Shown here piece by piece: positions 7,792 to 17,868 of a stretch of DNA of 64,000 nt. The stretch is from Parvularcula sp964484475 (GTDB taxonomy: Bacteria > Pseudomonadota > Alphaproteobacteria > Caulobacterales > Parvularculaceae), in assembly GCA_964484475.1 (NCBI GenBank), contig CAZAFU010000003.1, forward strand, positions 1 to 64,000, in the 5' to 3' direction. Position numbers and translations under genes: made by a program. Every line of letters starts with the position of its first letter. Position 1 is the first letter of the stretch. The notes beneath the pieces were generated by a model that saw only the letters and a list, made by a program, of their open reading frames with translations, was not told the DNA's origin and did not search any database.

Positions 7792-9012
7792 ATGGCCGAC
7801 GGAACCCGCACCATCACCATTGAAGACAGCCCCGCCGACGAGGCGGCGGACCGCCCGTTCACGATCAATTTCGGGCCCCAGCACCCGGCAGCTCACGGGG
7901 TTTTGCGGTTGGTCCTCGAGCTGGACGGCGAAGTCGTCGAGCGTGTGGACCCCCATATCGGCCTTCTGCACCGGGGCACCGAGAAGCTGCTCGAGCACAA
8001 GACCTACCTTCAGGGCATCGGCTATTTCGACCGTCTCGACTACGTCGCTCCGATGAACCAGGAGCACGCCTTCGTGCTTGCGGCGGAGAAGCTGCTGGGC
8101 ATCGAAGTGCCGCGCCGGGGATCGATCATCCGCGTGATCTACTGCGAGATCGGCCGGTTGCTTTCGCATATCCTCAACATCACGACCCAGGCCATGGACG
8201 TCGGCGCCCTGACGCCGCCGCTCTGGGGGTTCGAGGAACGCGAGAAGCTGATGAACTTCTACGAGCGTGCCTCGGGCGCGAGGATGCACGCCCACTTCTT
8301 CCGCGTCGGCGGCGTTCACAAGGACCTGCCGCAGGACCTGATCGACGACATCTACGCCTGGACCGAGAGCTGGCGGAAGGTGTCCGACGAGATCGAGGGC
8401 CTGATCACCGACAACAGGATCTTCAAGCAGCGGAATGTCGATATCGGCGTCGTCTCCAAGCAGGAGGCCCTCGACTGGGGCTTCACCGGCGTCATGCTGC
8501 GCGGCTCGGGCGTGCCTTGGGACCTCAGGAAGGCCCAGCCCTACGAGATCTATGACGAGCTCGATTTCGATATCGTCATCGGCAAGAACGGCGACTGCTA
8601 CGACCGCTATGTCTGCCGCATCGAGGAGATGCACCAGTCGGTGAGGATCATCCAGCAGTGCATCGAGATGCTGGAGCCTGGGCCGGTCCAGTCCACCGAC
8701 GGCAAGGTCGCGCCGCCGCGCCGGGCGGAGATGAAGGAATCGATGGAGGCCCTGATCCATCACTTCAAGCTCTATACCGAGGGCGTGAAGGTGCCTGCGG
8801 GCGAGGTCTACACGGCGGTCGAGGCTCCCAAGGGCGAGTTCGGTGTCTACCTCGTCTCGGACGGCGACAACCGGCCCTATCGCTGCAAGATCCGCGCGCC
8901 GGGGTTTGCTCACCTCCAGGCGATGGACTGGATGAACCGGGGCCACCTCCTGGCCGACGTCTCGGCCATCATCGGTACGCTGGATATCGTGTTCGGCGAG
9001 ATCGACCGCTGA
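7792..9012 (+). CDS. nuoD: NADH-quinone oxidoreductase subunit D
   Basis: A 406-residue 49-kDa subunit of Complex I that forms the quinone pocket with NuoB. Family motifs include FTINFGPQHPAAHGVLRLVLEL at the start, DPHIGLLHRGTEKL, the RVGGVHKDLP segment, and the C-terminal IGTLDIVFGEIDR. The start MADGTRTITIEDS is preferred over an upstream ATG because it begins where family homology starts. It is detached from nuoC by 765 bases, and no nuoE follows: the next gene is on the opposite strand. It needs its own promoter, presumably in 7571-7791. Confidence 0.96.
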   Translation: MADGTRTITIEDSPADEAADRPFTINFGPQHPAAHGVLRLVLELDGEVVERVDPHIGLLHRGTEKLLEHKTYLQGIGYFDRLDYVAPMNQEHAFVLAAEKLLGIEVPRRGSIIRVIYCEIGRLLSHILNITTQAMDVGALTPPLWGFEEREKLMNFYERASGARMHAHFFRVGGVHKDLPQDLIDDIYAWTESWRKVSDEIEGLITDNRIFKQRNVDIGVVSKQEALDWGFTGVMLRGSGVPWDLRKAQPYEIYDELDFDIVIGKNGDCYDRYVCRIEEMHQSVRIIQQCIEMLEPGPVQSTDGKVAPPRRAEMKESMEALIHHFKLYTEGVKVPAGEVYTAVEAPKGEFGVYLVSDGDNRPYRCKIRAPGFAHLQAMDWMNRGHLLADVSAIIGTLDIVFGEIDR

Positions 9013-9022
9013 GACGCCGGCC

Positions 9023-9355
9023 TCAGAGCTCGATCAGCATCGCCGCGCCATAAGCGGCGGCCACCGCGAACAGCGGGCCGCCGAAATGCCGGCCGAGGCC
9101 GTCTTCGCGGAACACGAGGGCCGAGAGGACGGCGGATACGAGCCAGCCGAACAGTGCCGCCCCGAGGACGATGACGAAGTCGTCGGCGGTCATCCAGTCC
9201 CAGCCCCTGGCGCCGATGTCCTGGCGCCGCGCGATCAGCGCCACCACCATCAGGCCCCCCACCTTGACCGCGAGGCTCACCGCCTTCCTCAGGACGAATG
9301 TCCCGAGGATGACCGCAGCCACGCCGATGAGGATGGTCAGAAGTGTGGAATCCAT
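9023..9355 (-). CDS. Small hypothetical membrane protein
   Basis: A 110-residue protein of unknown function with about four hydrophobic segments: residues 4-22, 28-44, 60-82 and 92-108. The loop ARRQDIGARGWDWMTADDF is the only strongly polar stretch. It is convergent with nuoD, ten bases away, and divergent from the photolyase gene. I do not recognise the family. Confidence 0.6.
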   Translation of the reverse strand: MDSTLLTILIGVAAVILGTFVLRKAVSLAVKVGGLMVVALIARRQDIGARGWDWMTADDFVIVLGAALFGWLVSAVLSALVFREDGLGRHFGGPLFAVAAAYGAAMLIEL

Positions 9356-9471
9356 GACATGCCCCTTGCGCCCTGAAACTGCCTGGGGCGGGGTCTAGCA
9401 GCCCCGCGCCGCTTCGTCGCCTCGGCATGCGTCCCGGGTGGACCCTATGACCGACCGCGAAGGAGGATCCG

Positions 9472-10999
<1,528 letters not shown>

Positions 11000-11007
<8 letters not shown>

Positions 11008-11359
11008 GAATGTTCTGGGAGACGAGCTCGAGGTCTGCGGATGCGATCCGATGACCGGTTTCACCCGTTCGGGGTCATGCGAGACCGGACCACAGGATCG
11101 CGGCAGCCACACCGTCTGCGCGGTGATGACCGAGGAGTTTCTCTCCTATACCAAAGATCAGGGTAACGATCTTTCGACACCGCGGCCCGAATGGGGCTTC
11201 CCGGGTCTCAAGCCCGGTGACCGCTGGTGCCTCTGCTCCTCGCGGTGGGAAGAGGCAAGACAGGCCGGCAAGGCGCCTCCGGTGCACCTTCCGGCCTGCC
11301 ACGAGCGTGCGCTCGATGCGGTGAACCTCGAGGATCTCAAGGCCCACCGGATGCAGTAG
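11000..11359 (+). CDS. DUF2237 family protein
   Basis: A 119-residue small protein of the DUF2237 family. It is recognised by the opening NVLGDELEVCGCDPMTGFTRSGSC, the segment HTVCAVMTEEFLSYTKDQGNDLSTP and LKPGDRWCLCSSRW, with many conserved cysteines. The biochemical role of the family is unknown. It overlaps the photolyase gene by eight bases, so co-translation is likely and a light- or stress-related role is plausible but unproven. Confidence 0.85.
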
Positions 11360-11363
11360 GGGG

Positions 11364-11606
11364 TCAGCGCCTGATTTTCCGTGCGATGAAGATCAGGAGG
11401 CATGCGCCGATGACCGCGGCTATGAAGTAGCCGAGGACGCCGCCGAAATTGACACCGATGAGGCCGAGAAGAAAGCTCGCGACAAGAGCGCCGACAATGC
11501 CGAGCGCGATGTTGGCCAGAAGCCCCATATCCGACTTCATGACCTTTTCGGCGACCCAGCCGGCGATACCGCCGACAATGATCGCCGTGATGATTCCGAC
11601 TTCCAT
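11364..11606 (-). CDS. GlsB/YeaQ/YmgE family stress-associated membrane protein
   Basis: An 80-residue protein with three hydrophobic segments and the family's glycine pattern: IIVGGIAGWVAEKVMKSDMGLLANIALGIVGALVASFLL, then IGACLLIFIARKIRR. The family was once called transglycosylase-associated and is often stress-induced; no enzymatic activity is established. The ATG is preceded by AAGGAGG. It is convergent with the DUF2237 gene. Confidence 0.85.
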   Translation of the reverse strand: MEVGIITAIIVGGIAGWVAEKVMKSDMGLLANIALGIVGALVASFLLGLIGVNFGGVLGYFIAAVIGACLLIFIARKIRR

Positions 11607-11712
11607 GAGACCTCCTTAGCGTGGTCCTGGGGCAGGACCTTGGTTCGGATGGGACAACACGGCATGGAACCATTTCGTCTCGCCCATCACGCCGCTGTGT
11701 AGGCCGGGCATG

Positions 11713-11741
11713 AAAAAACCCGCCGGCGCGGGGCCGGCGGG
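11713..11741 (-). terminator. Intrinsic terminator of pnp
   Basis: On the minus strand a perfect 9-bp GC-rich stem (11733-11741 with 11719-11727, five-base loop) is followed by six U (A-run 11713-11718 on the plus strand), about 27 bases after the pnp stop. Confidence 0.92.
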
Positions 11742-11767
11742 TCGCGTTCGTCAGGGCGAAAAGACGA

Positions 11768-13827
11768 TCAGTCCTCGTTCTTTTCTTTTTCCTTGCCGGT
11801 TTCCTGGTCGACGANNNNNNNNNNNNNNNNNNNNNNNNNNNNNNNNNGGTGGTCTTCTCTGGACGGCCTGGGGCGAGCTGGCTGATATGGACCAGGCCGT
11901 CGCGGGCGCCGAAGAAGTTCACGAAGGCACCGAAGTCCATGGTCTTGACGACCTTGCCGCGGTAGATTTCGCCGACTTCCGGCTCGTCGGTGATGGACTT
12001 GATCCATTTGACGGCCGCTTCGATCTGCGACTGGTCGGAGGAGGCGATCTTGATCACGCCTTCGTCGTCGATGTTCACCTTCGCGCCGGTGGTATCGACA
12101 ATCTCGCGGATGACCTTGCCGCCGGAGCCGATCACTTCACGGATCTTCTCCTTCGGGATGGTGATGGTCTCGATGCGCGGAGCGAACTCACCGAGTTCCC
12201 CGCGGCTTTCGCCGAGAGCCTTGTTCATCTCGCTGAGGATATGCATCCGGCCATCCTTGGCCTGACCGAGGGCGGTCTTCATGATGTCCTCGGTGATCCC
12301 TGCGACCTTGATGTCCATCTGCAGGCTGGTGATGNNNNNNNNNNNNNNNNNNNNNNNNNNNNNNNNNNNNNNNNNNNNNNNNNNNNCCGACAGGACCGCG
12401 TGCTTGTCGCCTTCGAGGATCAGGCCCATGGCGATACCCGCCACGGCGCGCTTGATCGGGACGCCGGCGTCCATCATCGCGAGGGACGAGCCGCAGACGG
12501 TCGCCATCGAGGACGAACCGTTGGACTCGGTGATCTCCGAGACGAGACGGATGACGTAGGGGAACTCGTCCTGGTTCGGAAGGACGGCGCGCACCGCCCG
12601 CCAGGCGAGCTTGCCGTGGCCGATCTCGCGGCGACCGGGAGAGCCGATGCGGCCGGTCTCGCCGACGGAGAAGGGGGGGAAGTTGTAGTGAAGGAGGAAA
12701 TTCTCCTTGTACGTACCCTCCAGGGCATCGACGAACTGCTCGTCTTCGGCGGTGCCCAGGGTGGCAACGACGATCGACTGTGTCTCGCCGCGGGTGAAGA
12801 GGGCGGAGCCGTGGGTCCGGGGAAGGATGCCGACCTCGGAGAGGATCGGACGGATGTCCGTGGTCGTCCGTCCGTCGATCCGGCCACCGGTCTCGAGAAT
12901 CTGACCGCGGACGATCTCGGACTCGAGTTCCTTCAGCAGGCCGCCGACGATCGAGACATCGATCGGATCAGACGCGTCCTCACCGGAGAGCTTCTCCTTG
13001 GTGGCGGACTTCACCTCGCCGAGCTTGTTCGAACGCTCCTGCTTGTTGGTGAGTTTGTAGGCAGCCCGCAGGCCATCCTCGGCCTCGGCGCGGACCCGGG
13101 GCATGACGTCGGAGAAATCCGGCGGCTGGTAGTCCCAAGGCTCCTTCGCGCAACGTTCGGCGAAGGAGATGATGAAGTTGACGATGTCCTTGGCAGCCTT
13201 GTGGCCTTCGACCACGGCGCCGAGCATGACCTCCTCGGAGAGCTCCTTGGCTTCGGACTCGACCATCATCACGGCGTCCGCCGTGCCGGCCATCACCAGG
13301 TCGAGCTGGGTGCCTTCGAGGTCCTGGACGGTCGGGTTGATGGTGTAGTCACCATCCTTGTAGGCGACCCGCGCCGCACCGATCGGCCCCATGAAGGGGA
13401 TGCCCGAAATGGTGAGGGCCGCGGAGGCCGCGATCATCGCGACGACGTCGGGATCGTTCTCGAGGTCGTGACTGAGAACGGTGCAGATGACCTGCACTTC
13501 GTTCTTGAAGCCGGGGGCGAAGAGAGGGCGGATCGGACGGTCGATGAGACGCGAGGTAAGGGTCTCCTTTTCCGTCGGCCGGCCTTCGCGCTTGAAGAAG
13601 CCGCCGGGGATGCGGCCTGCGGCGTAGCCCTTTTCCTGGTAGTTCACGGTCAGCGGGAAGAAGTCCTGCCCCGGCCTGGCCTCGCGCTGGCCGACCACGG
13701 TCGCGAGGACGGTGGTTTCGCCGTAGGTCGCAAGAACCGCCCCATCGGCCTGACGGGCGACCCGTCCGGTTTCGAGGGTCAGCTCACGGCCTGCCCAGGT
13801 CATTGATTTCTTGGTGATATCGAACAT
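11768..13827 (-). CDS. pnp: Polyribonucleotide nucleotidyltransferase (two assembly gaps)
   Basis: PNPase, the phosphorolytic 3'-5' exoribonuclease of the RNA degradosome. Visible from the N-terminus are the first RNase PH domain (ATYGETTVLATVVGQREARPGQDFFPL, FKREGRPTEKETLTSRLIDRPIRPLF), the helical domain, the second RNase PH domain (RTHGSALFTRGETQS), the KH domain (IREVIGSGGKVIREI) and the S1 domain (GEIYRGKVVKTMDFGAFVNFFGARDGLVHISQLAP). The gap at 12335-12386 removes the catalytic aspartate segment, and the one at 11815-11847 removes the end of S1. The tail VDQETGKEKEKNED resumes in another frame, so the second gap is mis-sized. It follows rpsO, the classic rpsO-pnp order. Confidence 0.95.
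11815..11847. other. Assembly gap (33 N) in the pnp S1 domain
   Basis: The reading frame before the gap (ending PGRPEKTT) and after it (VDQETGKE) differ, so the gap length is not 33. Family length suggests roughly 80 missing bases. Confidence 0.85.
12335..12386. other. Assembly gap (52 N) in the pnp catalytic region
   Basis: The frame is the same on both sides (HAVLS before, ITSLQMDIK after), but the family normally has about four more residues here. The missing segment is where PNPase carries its catalytic metal-binding aspartates. Confidence 0.8.
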
Positions 13828-13978
13828 GGTATCGTTTCTTCGTTTCGCCAGGACCGGATTGTCGCTGGCATGGATGTCGCTCAATCGCGCATGAGAAGGC
13901 TCATGGCGGCTTGCGGCGTCAAACGCAACGCTGGTTCTGGCACGAGTCGGGCGGGCCGCCCGGTGCCTTTCAGGCAAG

Positions 13979-14010
13979 AAAAAACCGGCCGTCCCGAAGG
14001 CCGGCCGGTT
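13979..14010 (-). terminator. Intrinsic terminator between rpsO and pnp
   Basis: On the minus strand AACCGGCC pairs with GGCCGGTT (14003-14010 with 13983-13990) around a 12-base loop, followed by a T-run (A-run 13979-13984 on plus). It lies 30 bases after the rpsO stop. The leader region between it and pnp is about 150 bases with no gene. Confidence 0.85.
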
Positions 14011-14039
14011 TCCCGGTCAGGATGGGCCCGGCGCGCCGT

Positions 14040-14309
14040 TCAGCGGCGCAGGCCGAGGCGGTTGATGATATCCTGGTAGCGCTCTTCGTTCTTCCTCTTG
14101 ACGTAGTCGAGGAGATTGCGGCGGTGGGACACCATCTTGAGAAGGCCACGGCGCGAGTGGTTGTCCTTCTTGTGTTCCTTGAAGTGCTCGGTGAGGTTGT
14201 TGATGCGCTCGGTCAGGATCGCGATCTGCACTTCGGGCGAGCCGGTGTCGCCGTCATTGGTCGCGTATTCCTTGATCAGCGCGTCCTTGCGCTCCGTCGT
14301 GATCGACAT
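14040..14309 (-). CDS. rpsO: 30S ribosomal protein S15
   Basis: An 89-residue S15. It shows the canonical DTGSPEVQIAILTERINNLTEHFKEHKKDNHSRRGLLKMVSHRRNLLDYVK and ends INRLGLRR. S15 binds 16S rRNA early in 30S assembly. In many bacteria rpsO and pnp are neighbours, and both transcripts are controlled at the RNA level. truB, a common upstream neighbour, is absent. Confidence 0.98.
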   Translation of the reverse strand: MSITTERKDALIKEYATNDGDTGSPEVQIAILTERINNLTEHFKEHKKDNHSRRGLLKMVSHRRNLLDYVKRKNEERYQDIINRLGLRR

Positions 14310-14502
14310 GAGGTCAGTCTCCGTGCGCCATGAATGAAAGCTCCCGCCGGGGCGCCGTCCAGCGGAAGCGGGGCTGATAGCGGCGGCACCATGGCTTGGC
14401 AAGCCTGCAACAAGCGCGGTCGTCGTCACGCGGGCACGCCCTGGGCGGATGGCCGGATGATCGCCGCCCGGACCGCGCAGGACCAATAGCTCAGGGTGAT
14501 GC

Positions 14503-14931
14503 CTACCCGAAGCTGTAGGCGGCCTCGTGGGTGATCTCGCAGGAGAGGAGCCTGGAGACGGGGCAGTTGGCAGCGGCCGCTTCGACGGCTTCGCGCGCGG
14601 CGCTCTCCTCGCCTTGGCCGGCAACCTTCACGTCGAGATGGGAGTGGGTGATCGTGAACCCCTCGCCCTGTTCCTCGAGGGTCACCGTGCAGTCGGTCTC
14701 GATGTCGATGGTCTCGATGCCCCGGTCGCCGAGTTCCTTCGACAGGGCCATGGAGAAGCAGGCGGCGTGGGCGGCGCCGATAAGCTCTTCGGGGTTGGTG
14801 TCGGGTCCGTCGGCGAAGCGCGACTGAAAGCCGTAGGGCGCGTTCGAGAGGGCGCCGCGATGCGTGCTGATCCGGCCTTCTCCCTCCCGGATCGAGCCGT
14901 TCCAGTGGACGTTTGCGCGGTTCTTGGTCAT
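14503..14931 (-). CDS. OsmC/Ohr family peroxiredoxin-like protein
   Basis: A 142-residue OsmC-superfamily protein. The two active-site cysteines are in the expected contexts: AAHAACFSMALS (about 54-65) and NCPVSRLLSC (about 125-134). The N-terminal ANVHWNGSIREGEGRIS and TNPEELIGAAHA are typical of the OsmC branch, which reduces organic hydroperoxides. The ATG at 14931 has AAGGAGG nine bases upstream, so a longer start at 14994 is not favoured. It is divergent from motA across a 161-base region that holds a 16-bp perfect palindrome. Confidence 0.88.
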   Translation of the reverse strand: MTKNRANVHWNGSIREGEGRISTHRGALSNAPYGFQSRFADGPDTNPEELIGAAHAACFSMALSKELGDRGIETIDIETDCTVTLEEQGEGFTITHSHLDVKVAGQGEESAAREAVEAAAANCPVSRLLSCEITHEAAYSFG

Positions 14932-15039
14932 GGCCTTCGCCTCCTTCGCTGTCGTGCCCCTGCGGAATGGACGCCGGCAGGCTTTCGTTCCCACGGAACT
15001 TTCCGGCAGGGCTCACAGGCCCTCGCGGCATGGTTGCCG

Positions 15040-15055
15040 AAGAAGAGCTCTTCTT
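15040..15055. promoter_or_regulatory. 16-bp perfect palindrome between the osmC-like gene and motA
   Basis: AAGAAGAGCTCTTCTT is fully self-complementary. It lies 109 bases from the osmC-like start and 38 bases before motA, so it could be an operator for either gene. No known regulator is assigned. Confidence 0.4.
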
Positions 15056-15067
15056 TACCTTTTCACA

Positions 15068-15098
15068 ACCATGAATTGGGTATGGCGAACCCATGGTT
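15068..15098 (+). promoter_or_regulatory. Hairpin covering the motA start codon
   Basis: AACCAT (15068-15073) and GGGT (15079-15082... as GGGT before ATGGCGA) pair with the contiguous right arm ACCC-ATGGTT (to 15098), with a five-base bulge on the left arm and a seven-base loop. The motA ATG lies inside the right arm and there is no clear Shine-Dalgarno sequence, so the structure could limit translation. Confidence 0.35.
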
Positions 15099-15959
15099 GC
15101 ATTGCTCGGTGTCATCGTCACGCTTCTCATGGTCTTCGGCGGCTATGCGCTCGCCGGAGGGAAGCTCGCCATCATCCTCCACGCCCTGCCGTTCGAGATG
15201 ATGATCATAGGCGGTGCTGCCGTCGGTGCCTTCGTCGCGGGCAACAGCTTCGACGTGATTCGCCGGACCGGAAGCGACATGCTGGTAATCCTCAAGGGCC
15301 CGAGGTTCCACAAACAGGACTACCAGGACCTCCTCTGCCTGCTGCACAGCCTGATCGAACTCGGCGCGAAGGATCCCCTCGAACTCGAGCGGGCGATCGA
15401 AGACCCGCAGAACTCGCCGCTCTTCGAGGCCTATCCGAAGATCAGGGACGACCACGAGGCGTGCGAGATCATCTGCGACACGCTCCGCTCACTGATGATG
15501 AACTTCGACAACGCCTTCCAGGTCGAGGAGCTGCTGGAAAAACAGCTCGCTCATCTCAAAGAAGAGAGCCTGTCCGGGGCCCATGCGCTTCACAGGACTG
15601 CGGATGCCCTGCCTGCACTGGGCATCGTCGCGGCCGTGCTCGGGGTCATCAAGACCATGGCGTCGATCGACAAGCCGCCCGAGATCCTGGGGCAGATGAT
15701 CGGCTCCGCGCTCGTTGGAACCTTCCTCGGCGTCTTTCTCGCCTACGGCATTGTCGGCCCCTTCGCCGAACGCGTGAAGCAGGTGCGCGAGGAGGAGCAG
15801 ACCTTCTACAACCTGATCCGCGAAGTGCTCGTCCACCACCTTCACCAGCATCCGCCGAGCATGTGCGTGGAGGTGGGCCGCCGCCACGCACCGGGCAAAG
15901 TGCGGCCGAGCTTCCTCGAACTCGACGAAGCGATCCGTTCCCAGAAGAAAGTCGCCTGA
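15093..15959 (+). CDS. motA: Flagellar motor stator protein MotA
   Basis: A 288-residue four-helix inner-membrane protein of the H+-driven stator. TM1 begins GVIVTLLMVFGGYALAGG, TM2 is FEMMIIGGAAVGAFVAG, and the cytoplasmic loop follows (about 55-165). TM3 contains the conserved proline in DALPALGIVAAVLGVIKTM, and TM4 is ALVGTFLGVFLAYGIVGPF. The loop's charged segment interacts with FliG in the family. It heads a plus-strand run with flgF-flgG-flgA-flgH (two bases to flgF); its partner motB lies 13 kb away. There is no clear ribosome binding site, and the start codon sits in a predicted hairpin. Confidence 0.96.
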   Translation: MVALLGVIVTLLMVFGGYALAGGKLAIILHALPFEMMIIGGAAVGAFVAGNSFDVIRRTGSDMLVILKGPRFHKQDYQDLLCLLHSLIELGAKDPLELERAIEDPQNSPLFEAYPKIRDDHEACEIICDTLRSLMMNFDNAFQVEELLEKQLAHLKEESLSGAHALHRTADALPALGIVAAVLGVIKTMASIDKPPEILGQMIGSALVGTFLGVFLAYGIVGPFAERVKQVREEEQTFYNLIREVLVHHLHQHPPSMCVEVGRRHAPGKVRPSFLELDEAIRSQKKVA

Positions 15960-15961
15960 CC

Positions 15962-16675
15962 ATGACCGAAGCCGTGACCGCCACGCTCTCCCGCCAGTCG
16001 GGCCTCCTCAAGGAGCTGAGCGTCCTGGCCAACAACATCGCCAATGCCGGGACCACCGGCTTCAAGCGGGAAGCGGCGATCTTCGCCGAATATGTCCGCG
16101 GCAGCGCCGACGCGGAGTCCGTCTCCATCGGCAGGCTGAGGGCGCATTTCACCGATCACTCCGCGGGCGGGTTCGAACTGACGGGCCGCGAGACCGATTT
16201 CGCGATCACCGGGGACGGCTGGTTCGCGGTGGAGCGGGGCGGCGAGATGTTCCTCACCCGGAACGGTGCCTTCCGCTGGGACGAGGAGGGCGCCCTTGTC
16301 ACCATCGAAGGGGACGCGGTGCTCGATGACGGCGGCAAGCCGATCGAGCGGCCGCCCTTCGGCGGCGATGTGGTGATGACCGATGACGGCGTCCTCACTG
16401 CCGACGGCCAGGCCTTCGCCAGTCTTGGCGTGATGAGCGCCCAGGCGCAGAACCTCACCCGGGTGGGAAGCGGCCTCTGGCAGAACGGCGGGCCTCTCCG
16501 GGTCGTCGAGCAGCCGACGATCCGTCAGGGGGTCCTCGAGCAGTCCAACGTCCAGCCCGTCCAGGAAATGGCACGGCTGATCGAGACCCAGCGCCTCTAC
16601 GAGGCGGGGGCGTCCATCCAGACCAACGAAGACGAACGTATCCGTGGGCTGATCGAAGCGATCGGCCAGGGCTGA
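15962..16675 (+). CDS. flgF: Flagellar proximal rod protein FlgF
   Basis: A 237-residue rod protein. The N-terminal rod signature is LKELSVLANNIANAGTTGFKRE, the middle has DFAITGDGWFAVERGGEMFLTRNGAFRWDEEG, and the C-terminal rod signature is SNVQPVQEMARLIETQRLYEAGASI. It is slightly shorter than FlgG, as usual. It is exported by the flagellar type III apparatus to build the proximal rod. It starts two bases after motA, and flgG follows after 11 bases. Confidence 0.94.
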   Translation: MTEAVTATLSRQSGLLKELSVLANNIANAGTTGFKREAAIFAEYVRGSADAESVSIGRLRAHFTDHSAGGFELTGRETDFAITGDGWFAVERGGEMFLTRNGAFRWDEEGALVTIEGDAVLDDGGKPIERPPFGGDVVMTDDGVLTADGQAFASLGVMSAQAQNLTRVGSGLWQNGGPLRVVEQPTIRQGVLEQSNVQPVQEMARLIETQRLYEAGASIQTNEDERIRGLIEAIGQG

Positions 16676-16686
16676 CAGGAGAGACC

Positions 16687-17472
16687 ATGAACCCGCTTCA
16701 GATTGCCGCTACCGGCATGGCCGCACAGCAGACCCGCGTTGCGACCATCGCGAACAACATCGCCAACATGTCGACCACCGCCTATGCGCCCCGGCGCGCG
16801 GCCTTCGCCGACCTCATGTACCGCCAGGAAGCTTCTCCCGGCGTCCTGAGCTCACGCACCGGCAGCATCGTTCCCGGCGGCATCCAGATCGGTATCGGTA
16901 CCCGGACGAGCGCCGTCACCGCAGAACAGAGCCAGGGCGCGCTGAACCCCACCGGGGGCGATCTCGACTTCGCGATCGAAGGCCGGGGATTCTTCGAGGT
17001 CGAGCTGCCTTCGGGTGAGATCGCCTACAGCCGGGACGGGCGTTTCTCGCTCAGCCCGGACGGGCAGATCGTCAACTCCCAGGGTTTCGCGATCTCAGGC
17101 GGGATCACCGTGCCCCAGGGTGTGCGATCCCTGTCGGTCTCGGCCGAAGGGCAGGTCTTCGCCGTCTTCGCCGATGGCAACCCGCCTGTCGAGATCGGCA
17201 ACATGACGGTCTCGATCTTCACCAATGACGAAGGTCTCGAAGCGCTTGGAGGCAATCTCTTCCGCGAGACCGAGGCTTCGGGCCCGCCGCAGGGGGGAAT
17301 ACCGGGCATCGACGGCGCGGGCTTCATACGGCAAGGCTTTCTCGAGGAAAGCTCCGTTGACGTGGTTTCGGAAGTTGCCGACCTGATCGAGGCGCAGCGC
17401 GGCTACGAGCTCAATTCCAAGGTGATGACCGCGGCCGACGAGATGATGGCCGCCACCACGAGGATCCGCTAG
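16687..17472 (+). CDS. flgG: Flagellar distal rod protein FlgG
   Basis: A 261-residue distal rod protein of the usual size. It opens with MNPLQIAATGMAAQQTRVATIANNIANMSTTAYAPRRAAFADLMYR, has GDLDFAIEGRGFFEVELPSGEIAYSRDGRFSLSPDG, and ends with SSVDVVSEVADLIEAQRGYELNSKVMTAADEMM. The AGGAGA site upstream of the ATG is good. The flgA start codon follows the stop immediately. Confidence 0.97.
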   Translation: MNPLQIAATGMAAQQTRVATIANNIANMSTTAYAPRRAAFADLMYRQEASPGVLSSRTGSIVPGGIQIGIGTRTSAVTAEQSQGALNPTGGDLDFAIEGRGFFEVELPSGEIAYSRDGRFSLSPDGQIVNSQGFAISGGITVPQGVRSLSVSAEGQVFAVFADGNPPVEIGNMTVSIFTNDEGLEALGGNLFRETEASGPPQGGIPGIDGAGFIRQGFLEESSVDVVSEVADLIEAQRGYELNSKVMTAADEMMAATTRIR

Positions 17473-17868
17473 ATGCTCGGCGTGATCTGCGCTTCCTTGG
17501 CCCTCGCTGCCGCTCCGGCCGGGGATGTCGTGCGCGCGGCACACGCACTGCCGCGCGGCGCGATCCTGTCGGAGGCGGATCTTCTGCCCGAAGGCGATGC
17601 CGAAACGGGGCTTCTCGTCGGCAAGGCCCTTCGTCGTCCCGTCAGGGAAGGGGGGCTGGTCAGCCCGCTCCTCGTCGAGGAGGTGCCCGCGATCCGGCGG
17701 AACGAAGCGGTTCGGATCGTCTTCCGCAAAGGGGCGATCGAGCTTGTCCTGTCGGGCGAGGCGCTGCGTGATGCAAGGCTCGGCGAGCGAGCGACGGTGA
17801 CCATAGATGGCAGGCACCGCCCCCTCCTCGGCCGGGTGACGGCCATCGGCGAGGTGCAGGTCCCGTGA
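17473..17868 (+). CDS. flgA: Flagellar P-ring assembly chaperone FlgA
   Basis: A 131-residue secreted SAF-domain protein, near the short end for FlgA. A signal peptide covers about 1-16 (LGVICASLALAAAPA). The SAF motif ALPRGAILSEADLLPEGDAETGLLVGKALRRPVREGGLV follows, then the C-terminal strand region EAVRIVFRKGAIELVLSGEAL and ATVTIDG. It assists FlgI ring formation in the periplasm. The stop overlaps the GTG start of flgH by four bases. The P-ring gene flgI itself is 16 kb away. Confidence 0.88.
   Translation: MLGVICASLALAAAPAGDVVRAAHALPRGAILSEADLLPEGDAETGLLVGKALRRPVREGGLVSPLLVEEVPAIRRNEAVRIVFRKGAIELVLSGEALRDARLGERATVTIDGRHRPLLGRVTAIGEVQVP

Noticed and set aside
11710..13806. 698-codon open frame on the plus strand
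   Set aside because: Antisense to pnp, runs through both N gaps, and has no domain.
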